In this document: positions 33,561-44,911 of the stretch, piece after piece
Position numbering within the stretch: the stretch's first letter is position 1
How the letters are laid out: the number at the start of each line of letters is the position of its first letter
Assembly (NCBI GenBank): GCA_024362935.1
Contig: JANCRA010000017.1
Coordinates: 20,236,001 to 20,300,000, forward strand
DNA length: 64,000 bases
Source: Setophaga petechia
Taxonomy: Eukaryota > Chordata > Aves > Passeriformes > Parulidae
Reading direction: 5' to 3'
Made by a program: the position numbers and the translations under genes
Notes under the pieces: model-generated
Database searches by the model: none
The model's input: the letters and a program-made list of their open reading frames with translations, nothing else
Told to the model about the DNA's origin: nothing

Positions 33561-35410
33561 TTTCTTATTCCAAAGAAATGTGGAAATGTGTAGTTTTACT
33601 CACTGGTCCAAAAAATGAGCTTAATGGAAGCGAGGCACCACGGGCCTGCCTGTGCTGCCTGATAATCCAAAGCAAAGCCCTGAGCACATGAGAGCTCCCA
33701 GCCACCCTCACCACAACCCCCCAAGCCTGCACTTGGGCAGTGCCACCAAAAGGCACCCAAGGATGCACAAACGAGGGAAATAAATCCTGCCACGGCTGTG
33801 CTGAGGACAGGGGAAGGTCTGCGCCTAATTTCAGCCCCATTTCCCCAGCCAAGGCGAGCTCCTCCGGCACCCAGCGCCCCCGAGCCGGGGGAGGGAGGAG
33901 AATTGGATGCACATGGTCCAACAGGATTTGCACCAAGGATGGCTGGAGCTCTGCATCCTCGTGAATGCAGCTGTCTCCTACACACACAAATCCAAACAGG
34001 GACAGCGGGAAAGGAGCACAACAAAACCTTCCCTGCTTGTGTACCCGTGTCTGCAAGAACCTGGATCCACCTGGGCCCGGAATGGAAGGGAGATGCAGAA
34101 AGGATAAAATGGAGAGCTGACCCCCATCCCTGGGCAGACACAGCTGTCAAGAACACTCTTGAGCAGGTTTCTCAGGGCTGGCAGTGCCAAGGGATGGGGA
34201 AAGGATGGCAAGCTACTCTCACTCCCTGCATGCCAGCTCCTGACTGTCCCTGGCCCTGTGTGGCTGCTGTGGGATTTGCCAGGGAGGACAGGCTGTCTGC
34301 AAACCCCAAATGCACCAGGGCTGTGGGATCAGTGTACAGGGGCAAATATTAATGGAGAAAAAGCCTTTTCCAGTGGCTGTGATGGGTTGAGGCAGCTCTA
34401 GGGACACCAGGGTTGTCCCCACAGCACCAGGGACAGGGAGTGGCAGTGAAAGCAGAATGAAGGTACACCATGCCATCCCTCATCAGAAGGCAATGGGTAA
34501 GAGTTTTCTGAACCAAGCACAGGTTTTTGTATGTAACCCCATTTTTCTACAGTGAAATCTCCCGTGTATAACTCCCATGTAATTCCTTATTCAATACTTC
34601 TATAATCCTATTTTTCTTCTGGGGAGATTTCCTCCGCTTCGTCTGCCCCCAGATCCACACCAGGATAGAGGCTGGGTTTGCTCCTGAGGGAGAGGATGAT
34701 CAGCACTCCTCCCAGTGCTGTGAAGCAGTCTCTCAACCCTGCAGAGGCAGGACCCTTTCCTACTCCTGCTATTAGCATTCCCTACTACTTGCATGTTATT
34801 TTTCTTTTTCCTCTTCATTCTCTTTTTTTTTTTTTACTTCTGCAGTGAATTCTGCTTCAACACCCACATGTCTGCTATTGAAGCCAATCAGCAGGATTGA
34901 CTCAGGTAAGTTCTTTTATTAGGTACTGATTTCTTTGTGTCTGATGTCTTTATCCAGACTCCTTTGAAAATCCCATTTTGGCTGAGCATATTGAAGCAAA
35001 TGCCTCTCTCACTCTCTTTCATTAGCAATTTTAGGGCAGCTCTGGCAGGTTTTTCACTCCTCTCTCTTGAACTCAGAGAAAAAAATAAAAAATCTGCAGT
35101 AGTTTTATCTCTTTTCACTGTCTCCCGAGGATGTCCTGCCAACACTCCCCCACCCCCAAAATTGGACAGAAAAATGTAGGTCTTGGGTAGTCTGACGGGC
35201 TGAGATTTGGAAGCAACAACATTTCACGACACTGGCTTTCTAATTTCCTCAGACTAGAATTAGTTCTGCCACCAACATTTTGCCCAGGGCCCCCAACCCC
35301 AGGAGTGCTCACAGTGTGTGTCTCTCTCACATATTATTATGCTCCAATGAGGATGTTCCTAGCAGAGCTCTAACGCGTCTGGCACGGATTCATGTTATAT
35401 CTAGGTTTTG
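33561..35410. other. Unique sequence, no gene seen
   Basis: GC-rich from 33620 to 34480 with a small CpG patch at 33843-33892, then AT-rich to 35410 with a T run at 34827-34838. Several overlapping ORFs on both strands at 33565-34352 lack domains. Confidence 0.5.
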
Positions 35411-35411
35411 A

Positions 35412-35482
35412 CATTGGGCCTGCTCCTATAGAAGTCAATGTCAAAATTCCCTGCGAGTGTTCAAGCACCAGGATCAGGCCCA
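35412..35482. mobile_element. Ancient amniote repeat relic
   Basis: The words TTGGGCCTGCTCCTATAGAA, GAAGTCAATGTCAAAATTCC and CCAGGATCAGGCCCA in this order resemble an old repeat found across reptiles and birds, typified by CCTGATTC...GAAGTCAATGGGA...ATCAGGCCC. The copy is heavily diverged. The family name is not known to me with certainty. Confidence 0.5.
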
Positions 35483-35489
35483 CTTCCCT

Positions 35490-35830
35490 GATTTATGCAA
35501 GTTATTTTTATATGATAGTGAATTGGAAGCAGTATTATAAAGTCTGGAATTAATCTGCATTCTAATATATTATAAAAACCAGCAAAAAAAAAAGAAATCC
35601 CAAATTAACATCCTCCTTAACCTTTATTTTTATCAAGTGTACTAAATCAACTGAAGAATAATTGCTCTGAGGACTATGCCAAATGAGTGCACATTTAGTT
35701 TACATATTCCCTAATGTAATATGAATTGATGAACTTTCTGAGATACACATGATATAAATGATCATGATGTGCCATTCTTAATTTCTTTCAATTGTCTCTG
35801 TGAAAACACTTTGCTCTTAGAATGAAAAGT
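35490..35830. other. Candidate conserved non-coding block
   Basis: AT-rich unique sequence with TCTAATATATTATAAAAACC, AATTGATGAAC and ATGATATAAATGATCATGATG (palindromic ATGATCAT). No ORF or repeat. Function not shown. Confidence 0.25.
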
Positions 35831-36255
35831 GAGTCACGTGCACTCCGGCCCCACAGGAGAGAGGGAAACACACTTGTAAGAATTTGCCCTTTTGGCAAGA
35901 AGTGGAGCTTTTCTAAAGGAAAAGGTCAAAACCCTGCTGTACAGCCACTGGCTGGGGCTTGGGTTGCTGCAGTGAGGAGGTTGAACTCCAGCCCCTCTCA
36001 GGTCTAGAGAGGAGCAATCTGAGCCGGGCCCACCATGCCATGGTGGTCCTTCCTCCACCTCATGGGTGCCCCAGCTCAGCTCCCAGCCCAGGACTCAGAG
36101 GAGAGGAAGAGGAGGAGTGGCTGCTCCTCCTGGTGCACCCCAGTCAGCTCCAGCCAAGGGCACTCACACCCAGCCACAGCCTCACCATGAAGGACAAGCA
36201 CTGAGCCACTGACGTCCCTCTGTGCCTGTCCTGGCACCCAGCTCCCTCTGGCCAC
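35831..36255. other. Unique sequence, no gene seen
   Basis: GC-rich and CpG-poor, with a purine-rich patch at about 36095-36120. No recognisable feature. Confidence 0.5.
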
Positions 36256-36261
36256 AGCAAG

Positions 36262-36512
36262 AACCTCCATGAGCATGGAAACCTCTCAGTGACCCTCTCT
36301 GCTTCTCCTGCTGACCACTGGCCACCTCCATGAGCATGGAAACCCCTCAGTGACCTTCTCTCCTTCTCCTGCTGACCACCTCCACCTCCATGAGCATGGA
36401 AACCTCTCAGTGACCTTCTCTCCTTCTCCTGATGACCACCTCCACCTCCATGAGCATGGAAACCCCTCAGTGACCCTCTCTGCTTCTCCTGCTGACCACT
36501 GGCAGAGATGCT
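36262..36512. repeat. 60-bp minisatellite, four units
   Basis: CCATGAGCATGGAAACC begins at 36267, 36328, 36388 and 36448, so the period is 61, 60 and 60 bases. Each unit also carries TCAGTGACC and CTTCTCCTG. Units alternate between GCTTCTCCTGCTGACCACTGG and CCTTCTCCTGCTGACCACC types. Confidence 0.95.
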
Positions 36513-36577
36513 CTGTGCCATCACTTCACTACCACATGCAGTTACCAGATGTTTTCCATACCCTCTGAGTCTCCCAA

Positions 36578-36682
36578 CCTTGTACGACCTTGGGCACATC
36601 TTCTCTGGTCTTCAGTTTGCCATCTGTTAACTGGGGCATGATAATGTGCTACAGGTTTTAGAGCCAAATGGGATAAGCAATC
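36578..36682 (+). mobile_element. MIR-like (CORE-SINE) relic
   Basis: The order CGACCTTGGGCACATC, TCTTCAGTTTGCCATCTGTTAA, CTGGGGCATGATAATG and ACAGGTTTTAGAGCCAAATG parallels the core of mammalian and amniote MIR elements (GACCTTGGGCAAGTCA ... CTCAGTTTCCTCATCTGTAAAATGGGGATAATAA ... GGGTTG...GATTAAATG). It is strongly diverged, as expected for an ancient SINE in a bird. Confidence 0.55.
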
Positions 36683-36955
36683 ATCTGAGTTGGAGTGCTG
36701 TATAATAGAGGCCACTGGACTTCCCTGAATTCTCTTTTCAATCAAAGCAAACCTCTTGGAAAATGTATCCTGCTTTGATTTGCTCATATCTAGACTCTGA
36801 GGATGCAAAGGAAATGTGATAAACGGTGCCAACGTTAATTACCATCACAGACAGCTATGTCTGTGTTCAGCTCCCTGGATGGACTCCTGCATTTGCTGAG
36901 CACAAGTGGCCAACAGAAAGGTTTGCTGCTCAGACAGCTCAGACCACGACCAAAG
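36683..36955. other. Unique sequence, no gene seen
   Basis: Mixed unique sequence between the MIR-like relic and the TTCCT array. Nothing recognised. Confidence 0.5.
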
Positions 36956-36957
36956 CA

Positions 36958-37125
36958 CCTTTCCTTTCCTTTCCTTTCCTTTCCTTTCCTTTCCTTTCCT
37001 TTCCTTTCCTTTCCTTTCCTTTCCTTTCCTTTCCTTTCCTTTCCTTTCCTTTCCTTTCCTTTCCTTTCCTTTCCTTTCCTTTCCTTTCCTTTCCTTTCCT
37101 TTCCTTTCCTTTCCTTTCCTTTCCT
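36958..37125. repeat. Pure (TTCCT)n pentanucleotide array
   Basis: There are 33 perfect TTCCT units (36961-37125) preceded by CCT, with no interruption in 168 bases. One strand is all pyrimidine and the other all purine, and the tract has mirror-repeat potential, so it can form triplex (H-) DNA. The unit has no stop in any frame on either strand, so the ORFs crossing it are artefacts. Confidence 0.99.
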
Positions 37126-40100
37126 GTTGTGGCATGGAACTGTACTAATAACACACTCCAATAGTAATATTTATCAAATGTTCCAGCGCCTGCCTTCAGC
37201 CATATGGTTCCTCCCCGATCTTGCCAAGGTGCCCTCAGTGGGTTTGGCACCAGGGAAGGGATGCCAGGGCTGAGCTCCTGCCCCTGCCTGTGCCCTGCTC
37301 TCATTCCCATGGCACCAGGGGCCCCGTCTCCATTAACCTTGCTGGGCTCTCCTGCAGTGCCAATAACAGCACTGGGGGATCACACAGCTGCTGCCCAGGG
37401 AGAAACTTTTCTTCTCTGACACCTGCGAGCTATCTGGAGCCATTAGCCATTTCACTCCAATACTAATGATGCTCCCTTCAGTCATTATCACTTATTTTTT
37501 TTGTAAAACCCTCTGCAAAGCTGAATCTAACAGGTCATTAAAAGCCCAGGGAAGCCCTGACTGACTTGATCCCAATTGTTCCTTATGTCTGACAAGATTT
37601 TCCCTATTGAGCATTTGACTTGCATTTTATGTTGCCTCATTAAACTGTGCTAGACTTTAATCAAGGTCAAATAGGGGCAAATCTGCCTTTCCAGAATCCA
37701 AACAGCCCTCACCCAGGTGCTGATCTGCAGCTTGTCTTGCTGCACGGGCTCTCCCCGAGGATGGAGCCCAGTGGATTTCCTTAACGTGGGGCACGACCTG
37801 CGCCCCACAGGGCCCGTGGGAAAACCAGGACACGTGGCTGCTTATTCCTCATTAAAGCCTCTCTCAAATCCTGCCCCAATGCCTCCAAAGTTAAACACCT
37901 GGACAAGGAATCAGCGAAGGAAGAACGCTGTGTCACAGCATGAATAAAACATATTCTAATTTTACCAACACCTAGAGTCCCAGTCTTTAAAATCCTGAGG
38001 TATTTTTTTTCCTTTATAAGGTATATGATGAACAGCCGATTACATTTTTGATGTCTTTTAATAATCATAATTAAGTATGATCCATCATTGTAATTCCACC
38101 ACTAAATCAAGGTAGATCACCATAACAGTCATGATAAATCACACTCTTTGCACAACTCTTCCTGAGGATGAACCGGAAAATGAAGTTAGAGGACTCAGAA
38201 CCTCTCAGCTCCATCAGCAGGACGCAGAGCAGCAAGTGCATCCCTGTGGCACTGGGATGTGATGAGGGGAAACACTCAGATTCCCTCTCATCCAGGGGCT
38301 GCAGGGCTCCTGTGACCCTGGCCCTGCTCTCCCACAGCTCAGGAGGTGCATTCCTGGCCATCCCTTTTGCTTATTTTCCCCCCTGAAAGCCCAGGGTCAG
38401 TGTTTTTATTTAAAGGAAGGTGGTACCTACAGCAAAGAGCTCCTTGGGATATTCCCTGGGCAAAGCCTCGTGTTAGACAGAGCACTGCTTTCAAACAGGA
38501 ATAAATACACAGTCCCACCAGCCATGGCTAAAGCCAAGGTGCTCACCACTGGAGGCCAGGTGTGACCCCTTAGCCCTGCCATATTTATCAACACTCCAAC
38601 TTATCCTCTAAGGAAGCTTACACTGGGACCATTAAGGCTTCCACATCCCTTCAGGTATCTCATCATATCTTCCTTAACAGCAAAAATCTTGATAGAATGA
38701 ACAAAATTAATTTCCCTTGGCCAAATTCAAGCTTGAGGGTCTGCACGAAAGTCTTTTCCAGACTTTTGTCTGCAATTCCAGTTCTGTTAGACACTGTTCT
38801 GCAGTGTTACATGCCACAGATGGCTGCCTACCCAAGAAGTGTGATAAGAGCTCCTGGGAGTATAAAAAGCAAAAATCTTATGTAAGTTTCTCAGCCCAAA
38901 AGTTGAGCAAATACGTGCTAAAGTATCTTGTTGGCTGCTCTAGAAGTCTCTGGAGGAAAAATAAATAGTGGCACTAATATAGAATATTGATTTTTCCATG
39001 TAGTTTTGTGTGATGGAGCATGCTACAAGTTCAGCAACCCAAGCTCTTAACAACTCATATAAGAGATGTACAGTACTCATCATCCAACAAATGGGGAAGC
39101 TGAGTTTTGTAGGTGTCAAATGCTGTTGTACAGGATGCCAGAGACCAACTTTTTCCAGGCACTAGGTATGGATTCCTTCTAAAGAGCACAAAGAGAGCAG
39201 AACAAGGTCCCTGGAGAGGACAGTAAAATGGTAAATTTCCCTCATCAGAGTCCAAATGAAAAGTACAGTAAAGGCCATACATCACAGTGAGATTCCCCAC
39301 TCTCCTGCAAGCTAGCAGAGGGCTCCCATCACTCCCAGACTTCTTTCTCACATTTATTTTAATCAAGTTTCTGTCATTTTCAGGTCTGGGTGCAGCATGA
39401 TCAGCTCGACCTGCCTTTGGCTCTGTGTCAGGGGTGTCACATTATCCATCCCTGTTACACTGGCAGTGCTTGATAGCCAGGAAGGTCATTTCATCTCTGA
39501 TAATTCCCCCAAAGGGGATATGAAGCTAGAATGATTACAGAGTCATATACCTTCTTGCAAAATACCTCATCTTTGTTCCTAGATTATTTAAATGATAAAT
39601 GGAAATTGGCCAGGGAAAATCACTTAGAAATGAATTGTGGTCATAAGCCATAGGAAACACATTCAGTTTCCAGAAAGACAAAATAAAAATTATCAAAGCT
39701 TATTGTCTTTACTAGATACAGCCTAAAAACAGATGTTTAAGAATTGTAGATTTCATAGCACATACTCTAACACCATGAGGCAGAGTTCTGGTTTTATGGG
39801 GGTATATCAGCACACGAATGGCCCAATAATCTGAAATAACCTGTCCAAACCTGGAGCTGGTATCTGATGATCTAGAGAGAAGGCATGTGTACAGCCAGGC
39901 TCTGTAAGCCAGAGGCACTCACATGCTAATCTTAGACTGTGCCAAGCTAAGAGGAAGCAGAGATGCTCCTACATAGCTGAAAAAAATAACCTGAGAGCTT
40001 AGATCTGAGCTCTTCCAACCGAGGATGACAATACAGTAATTCTAAAAATGTATTATAATTTTTCTTCCCTCTGTCATCTAAAGTTTTGCTTTTGCTGCTG

Positions 40101-40345
40101 CCTTTGTTCCCGTGCTTTGAAATACAAGTAAATACCTCTTACAATCATCCCTGAGTGCAATCAGCTGGGAGAAGCCAGCATGGGGATGCCAGTGAGGATG
40201 GCAGGGCTCACCCCTCACCAGGCAGCCTTGGGCTACCCAGCCCAGCCCAGCCGTCCCAGACCCCTGACTGCAAAACCGAGATTGCAATAACACTGCCGTG
40301 CCTCTGTGAGGCTTAATGAATGGCTGGGAGGGTCTGCAGGGTCCC
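37126..40345. other. Unique sequence, no gene seen
   Basis: Mostly AT-rich unique DNA (37430-37700, 37940-38160, 38590-40130), with GC-rich blocks at 37200-37400 and 38180-38400. The 39055-39366 minus frame (103 residues) has no recognisable domain. No repeat family was recognised, although parts such as 39050-39120 could be very old SINE sequence. Confidence 0.45.
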
Positions 40346-40354
40346 TGCCCTGTC

Positions 40355-40397
40355 AGAGCGCCGGAGCCTCGCTGCTGACGAGGGCGCGATGACAGCA
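40355..40397. other. CpG micro-cluster
   Basis: About seven CpG dinucleotides lie in 43 bases (GAGCGCCGGAGCCTCGCTGC, then GACGAGGGCGCGATGAC), inside a window that is otherwise depleted of CpG. Too short to be a CpG island. Confidence 0.6.
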
Positions 40398-40479
40398 GGC
40401 AGGTTGTGGTGCTGCTCCATGGACACGCTGCTCTGCTGCTCTGCTGCTCCAGCCCCTGGCTAGTGTTTAGAATGTTTAA

Positions 40480-40860
40480 ATCATGAGGTCTTTAATGCAG
40501 AGGCACTCCTTGCTCAGGATCAATCGGCACGGTGTGGGATCCTGGCTTGTGGGAGTACAAATATTACCGATGTAAGCGCTCCCTGCTCGGTGGCACGGCT
40601 TGGGTTTGTGGGCTTGTACTGAAATCCACCTGCTTTTCCCCCTGCTCTGGGCTTCTTCTTTATTGACAGCTTAATCACCTCTGTGTCTGCTGCTTATCTT
40701 GGAGGATTTGCTATGAATTGCATTCACTTGCTTCCACTGTGACAATATCTGCTTTGCTAATTAACCGCCTGGTGGACACGGTTACAAGCCACAATAAATA
40801 TTTTCTGTCCAAGGGAATAATCACGATGCTGCCACCTGACCTGAGGGAGTTTTCACATCC
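40480..40860. other. Candidate conserved non-coding element
   Basis: Unique sequence packed with regulatory-type words: GTTTAAATCATGAGG, TCAATCGGCACGG, AAATATTACCGATG, CTTTATTGACAGCTTAATCACC, TGCTTATCTTGG (GATA-type), GCTAATTAACCGCC and CACAATAAATATTTTC. It also keeps rare CpGs within these motifs, which is unusual in unconstrained DNA here. One of the strongest enhancer candidates by eye; unproven. Confidence 0.4.
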
Positions 40861-40864
40861 TTTG

Positions 40865-43135
40865 ATTTTGGGGTGGTTTTTTTTTTCCTTTTCTTTTTTA
40901 TTTTGGTCTTTAAACTCTCTGAGGTGTCTCGCTGCAAGTGCAAACAGATGTTTCACACCTTGACTCAATGACCCATTGTACAAACCTAAAACACTAAAAC
41001 ATCAGGCACGGGTGTTTCTATCAAATGAAAAGTCCATATACTCCTTTCAGCCTGGTACAAAAGATGAAAAAACAAAGGTTAGCCTAGGGAAGCTTAAGTC
41101 TCCAAAAACCATCAAATCCTTGGAGACTACCAACAATATTAGTAATTACTGCTCAAAGCAAAGCTGAGTTGGCATGGAGACCACCAAGAGCTGGGTCTTT
41201 AAGAGATCAGCTCCTATTCAACACATATATTAAGTGCTGTATTAAGCACCTACTGAACCCCAGAAAAAATATAATCACAGAATTATTTCTAAATGGACTT
41301 TTTAGTTTTTCATGTCAAAAAAGGGGGGCCATGAATAGAAAGGGCAAAAATCAGCGTGGAGAAACATTTACCTCAGTCTCTCTAGGTACCATTAATCACC
41401 CTTTCTGGAAAGCCTGGTACAAAAGCCATTAAAATTTAAGACAGGAAAATCACTGCCATTCCTGCAGCTACAGCTATTGCTGCTGCTACTACTCTTAATT
41501 AAGGTCTGAGAGCAGTTAAACATTTAAATATGATAAGGCTTAGAGGTGAGCTGACTTGCCAAATGGGGAAAGAAAACATTGTCAAACAGAATCAGGGAGA
41601 GGAGCCCAGGCAGGAGAATGAGAGGGACAGAGAAATGCAGGATGCACTGCCAAGTGCCTGCACGGAGACCAGCAGCTCCTTCTGAGGAGAAGCCAAAGTT
41701 AGCATGGTCTCAGGCACTGAATGTGAGCACAAACGCTGATTCTGAGGAGGCTGCTCTGCTCAGGTACCCTAAGCCATGTCTCAGAGGAGGTGTTTGTTTT
41801 TTTGGAGGGCCACCTAACACCAGAGAGCAAGGAGATGCTGAACACAGCCCCGGGGATCCTTCCCTGGAGAAAAGCCCAGGTCAAGAGCCAATACAAAATG
41901 AAGAATCAGAGCCACAGCCAGATGAGTCACATTGTCAGCTGTAGAAAGCCTGTCCTGGCAGACCTCTGGGTGATGGAGGGGGTTTGCAGCCTTGCTGAGC
42001 ACAAACCACTCGACATAACTTGTGCTCAGAAGCGGCTCTGGGCATTTCCCGTGAAGTTATTGTCGTATTGTATAATCCACATTTGCTTTATGATGACACA
42101 GTGTCTTCCCTGCTGGATATTTTACTTTTCAAGCAGTAAGACAATAAACCACAGTCCCTGACAAGAAATGTTTTCATTGCCATTGTTTTAGAAACACATG
42201 TTTTCTCATTCACTATCAGCACCACCTAAATCAAAAGAGGTGACTTTCACAATAAATCAGATAAGAACGGCTCAAAAACTGATATCTGCCAGCTTGTTTT
42301 CTCCCTTAATGGTGCTCCTGAGGCAGGCTGAGATGTGTTTTCCCCGAACAGCCCAGGGGAGAGGAGTGAGGAGGATGGCAAGGCACAGACACAGGCAGGC
42401 AGGGGCACCACAGCGTGCCCGGGCTGCCGTGGGTGATCACTGAGCACCTCTCACCCCGTGATGGATGGCACTGCAGAAAGTGCAGCGCTGTGGGAAGCAT
42501 GCAGACAAATACAGGAGCCATTAACCACTTCCCAGCCCAAAAAAAGGGGCTGAACAGCTCTCCTGAAAGTCACTGCCAGCCCACAGTACAAGGACAGCCA
42601 CTGGCAAGTGCCTGAGGGAGCAGGATGGACTTTTGGCTGCCAAAATGAGGATGCAGATGCTGAATAAAATCCAGTGCTGTGGTTTTGATGATCATAATTC
42701 ATGGCTTAGGGTTCTCTTCTCTTCCCCTACAGTATCCTGGGACACAGAGGATAAACACAAACAACCAACAGGATGATCTTCGAGCACCTAAGCAGATGTT
42801 TGCCCAGCTGGGGATAAGCACAGGTTGTGTCAGCAGCTGTGAGCTGCACTGCACACTTGCACTCTGCATCCAGGGATGAACAATAACCCTGCAATATTCC
42901 TGCTCTTGGATGTTGGAGAGGTTTCTGGAGGATGAAAGAAGGGTAAATGGAGGAGCTGTGCACTGCAATTCTTCATCTCAGCCTGCCTCAGCTGGTGAAG
43001 CACCACGCTGAAGTGAGGCATTAGCAAAGATGCCTGAGAGGAGCAGGTGGGTGGTGATTAGAGTTATTTCTTCTCTTGCCCTGGGTGAATCTTTTCTGTG
43101 CTAAAAGAATGTTTCTCACACACAGGCAGTAACTT
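40865..43135. other. Unique sequence, no gene seen
   Basis: AT-rich to about 41560, mixed to 42230, then GC-rich. The T run at 40875-40905 and a short CTG-type stretch at 41468-41490 are low-complexity. Open frames at 41579-41944, 41790-42161 and 42198-42443 lack domains. Confidence 0.45.
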
Positions 43136-43139
43136 ATTC

Positions 43140-44450
43140 TCTCCATTGTCTGCTGTCCTCATTTTCCTCCACAGACAGTGGGTGCATTTCTCTCCTCAAG
43201 GCGAGGACATTCCTTGCCCTCGTGGTCACTCCCTTCCCCTCAGCCCCTCACTGTGCTGCTGCTCATGAGGGCACCTTCCTCAGACACAGCTTCCCCCTGG
43301 AGCCCTCACCACCTCACAGCCAGAGCTTGTCTGAATTTTTAGAAGTTCTGCATCATGTCCCCTGCATTCTGTATTCATTTACATCACCAGGGCTCTTGTC
43401 TGCCCTCTCATGATCTCAGACCTCCATTAGCATGACATCCTCCAGGATCCTGAGGCACTAAAGCTCACAGTGAATACTGCTGCCAAAGCCAGCTCCTCTC
43501 CTGACCCCATCACCCTTTGTTCAGCTTTCCCAGAGCCCTGGTCCCTGTGGCTCCACACAGAATCTGTATCCCTGCATCCTTCCCAGAATCATCCACCACT
43601 CCCAGTCCCACCATTTCACCCCAATGGTGCAAACCTCTGCTGTTCTATTGCCTGGCAAACCTTTTCTTCCTCTTCTGACCCTTCAGGATAACAGAGTTAT
43701 CCTGAAGGATATATGTTTACAGAATGTCTGTAAACATTCACCTTGCTGTCCTCCTCAAGTATTCCTTAAGGTGCCAGTTTGTGCTATAGAAATGCAGACA
43801 TCAATTACACTGTTCATGTGTTGCAAACAGCATTTTAAAGGTTGTGTTGCATGTTCAGACTGTGGTCTCATTATCTTCTATTTTTCCACCTCAATGTCTG
43901 CATTCCTGTTTGTCTTGTCTCTTAAATGAAAAGTTGTGTAAGGTGGAGACAAACTCTTTGTAGAGAAACTTGTACACCATGATCCTGCTCCACAGTGCAG
44001 AATCTGTGGTAGATGCTGCAGGAATAACAGGGACATTTCTCCTTCCCCTTGGCAATATCCCAGTGCATTGCAGGGATGGTGTCTCCCTCAGATGTTTTCT
44101 GCTGGTTTCTCCTCCTCTTCATCCCTTGCCTGTTTCTTTCCCAGTGCCCCTTCTCCAGTACAAACTCCTTCCCTTCCCAGTTTCCACCTGTCTCCAGTTC
44201 TTTGTCTGCCTGTGGAGGTTTTGTCCCTCAGCCTTTCCACACTCAATCCCTTTCCTTCCATCACTCAGGGCTACCAAAACTCCACATTTTTCCTGCCATC
44301 TCCTGGTCTCTAGTTCTGCTCTGTCTCCCCACTGCATCCCAACTTCCCTGTGCTCTCCTGCCTCCCTGCTCAGTCTTTCCACTGATAATCCACATTGCCT
44401 GCTCTCTGCTCATATCTTGAAACACAGGCACATCTCTCACAGATGGAAAT
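43140..44450. other. Pyrimidine-rich stretch of unknown origin
   Basis: The plus strand is strongly biased to C and T, most of all at 43140-43290, 43490-43690 and 44090-44400. The minus strand is therefore purine-rich and shows open frames rich in Glu, Gly, Arg and Lys (44119-44382). It is not a simple tandem repeat. It may be a degraded retroelement untranslated region or an old transcript; I recognise neither. Confidence 0.45.
43680..43737. promoter_or_regulatory. Two consecutive perfect hairpins with inverted forkhead-type sites
   Basis: Hairpin 1 has arms CCTTCAGGATAAC (43680-43692) and GTTATCCTGAAGG (43696-43708), 13 perfect base pairs around a 3-base AGA loop. Hairpin 2 has arms ATGTTTACAGA (43713-43723) and TCTGTAAACAT (43727-43737), 11 perfect pairs around ATG. 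Hairpin 2 holds TGTTTAC and its inverse GTAAACA, both matching the forkhead consensus, so it could be a palindromic FOX binding site. Whether it acts as protein-binding DNA or as RNA structure is unknown. Confidence 0.6.
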
Positions 44451-44479
44451 AAAAATATATGAAAAGAGGAATGAGAGAT

Positions 44480-44545
44480 AAGACAAGGCCCATTGCCTGT
44501 CTCATCCAGCACACTTCCACTGGCACCAGCTGTTCCAGACAAGAG
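44480..44545. mobile_element. Possible ancient amniote repeat relic
   Basis: GGCCCATTGCCTGTCTCATCC followed by CACTTCCACTGGCACCAGCTG resembles an old amniote repeat with GGCCCATC...TATCCTGTCTC...CAGTGGCCAGCACCA. Short and diverged, so a chance match is possible. Confidence 0.3.
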
Positions 44546-44910
44546 TATTAAAATCCCCTGAGCAGCCTCAGGATTCAAACTCCCCCAACAGGAACATTCA
44601 ACTGTAATCCCTAATAGTTACAGATCATTTTGTGTCTTAAGGCACAAGTTTTATGTGTCGGTATTAAAACATTATAATTCAAGACATGGATATCTCATAA
44701 CCCAGATGTGGGAAGCAAAGCAGGACTTGCTGCTTCTCCAAACCATGACTGAGTGCAAGGAGGGGGATCAGGGCCTGTCCTGCTCCTGCCCTGCTGTGCT
44801 GGAGCACAGAGGCCAAACCCCCCTGGGGGAAAGTGCTGAGGGACAGAGTGGCCTTTGGGTGACTTTCTTCAGGTCACAGGGCCAGCCCTTGGTGTCCCAG
44901 GCAGAATGTG
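44546..44910. other. Unique sequence, no gene seen
   Basis: Mixed unique sequence upstream of the CR1 fragment. The frame at 44655-44945 runs into the CR1 element and is not a gene. Confidence 0.5.
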
Positions 44911-44911
44911 C

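Noticed and set aside
36835..37310. Lys-Gly-Lys-Glu-Arg and Phe-Leu-Ser-Phe-Pro repeat ORFs
   Set aside because: They are translations of the TTCCT microsatellite.
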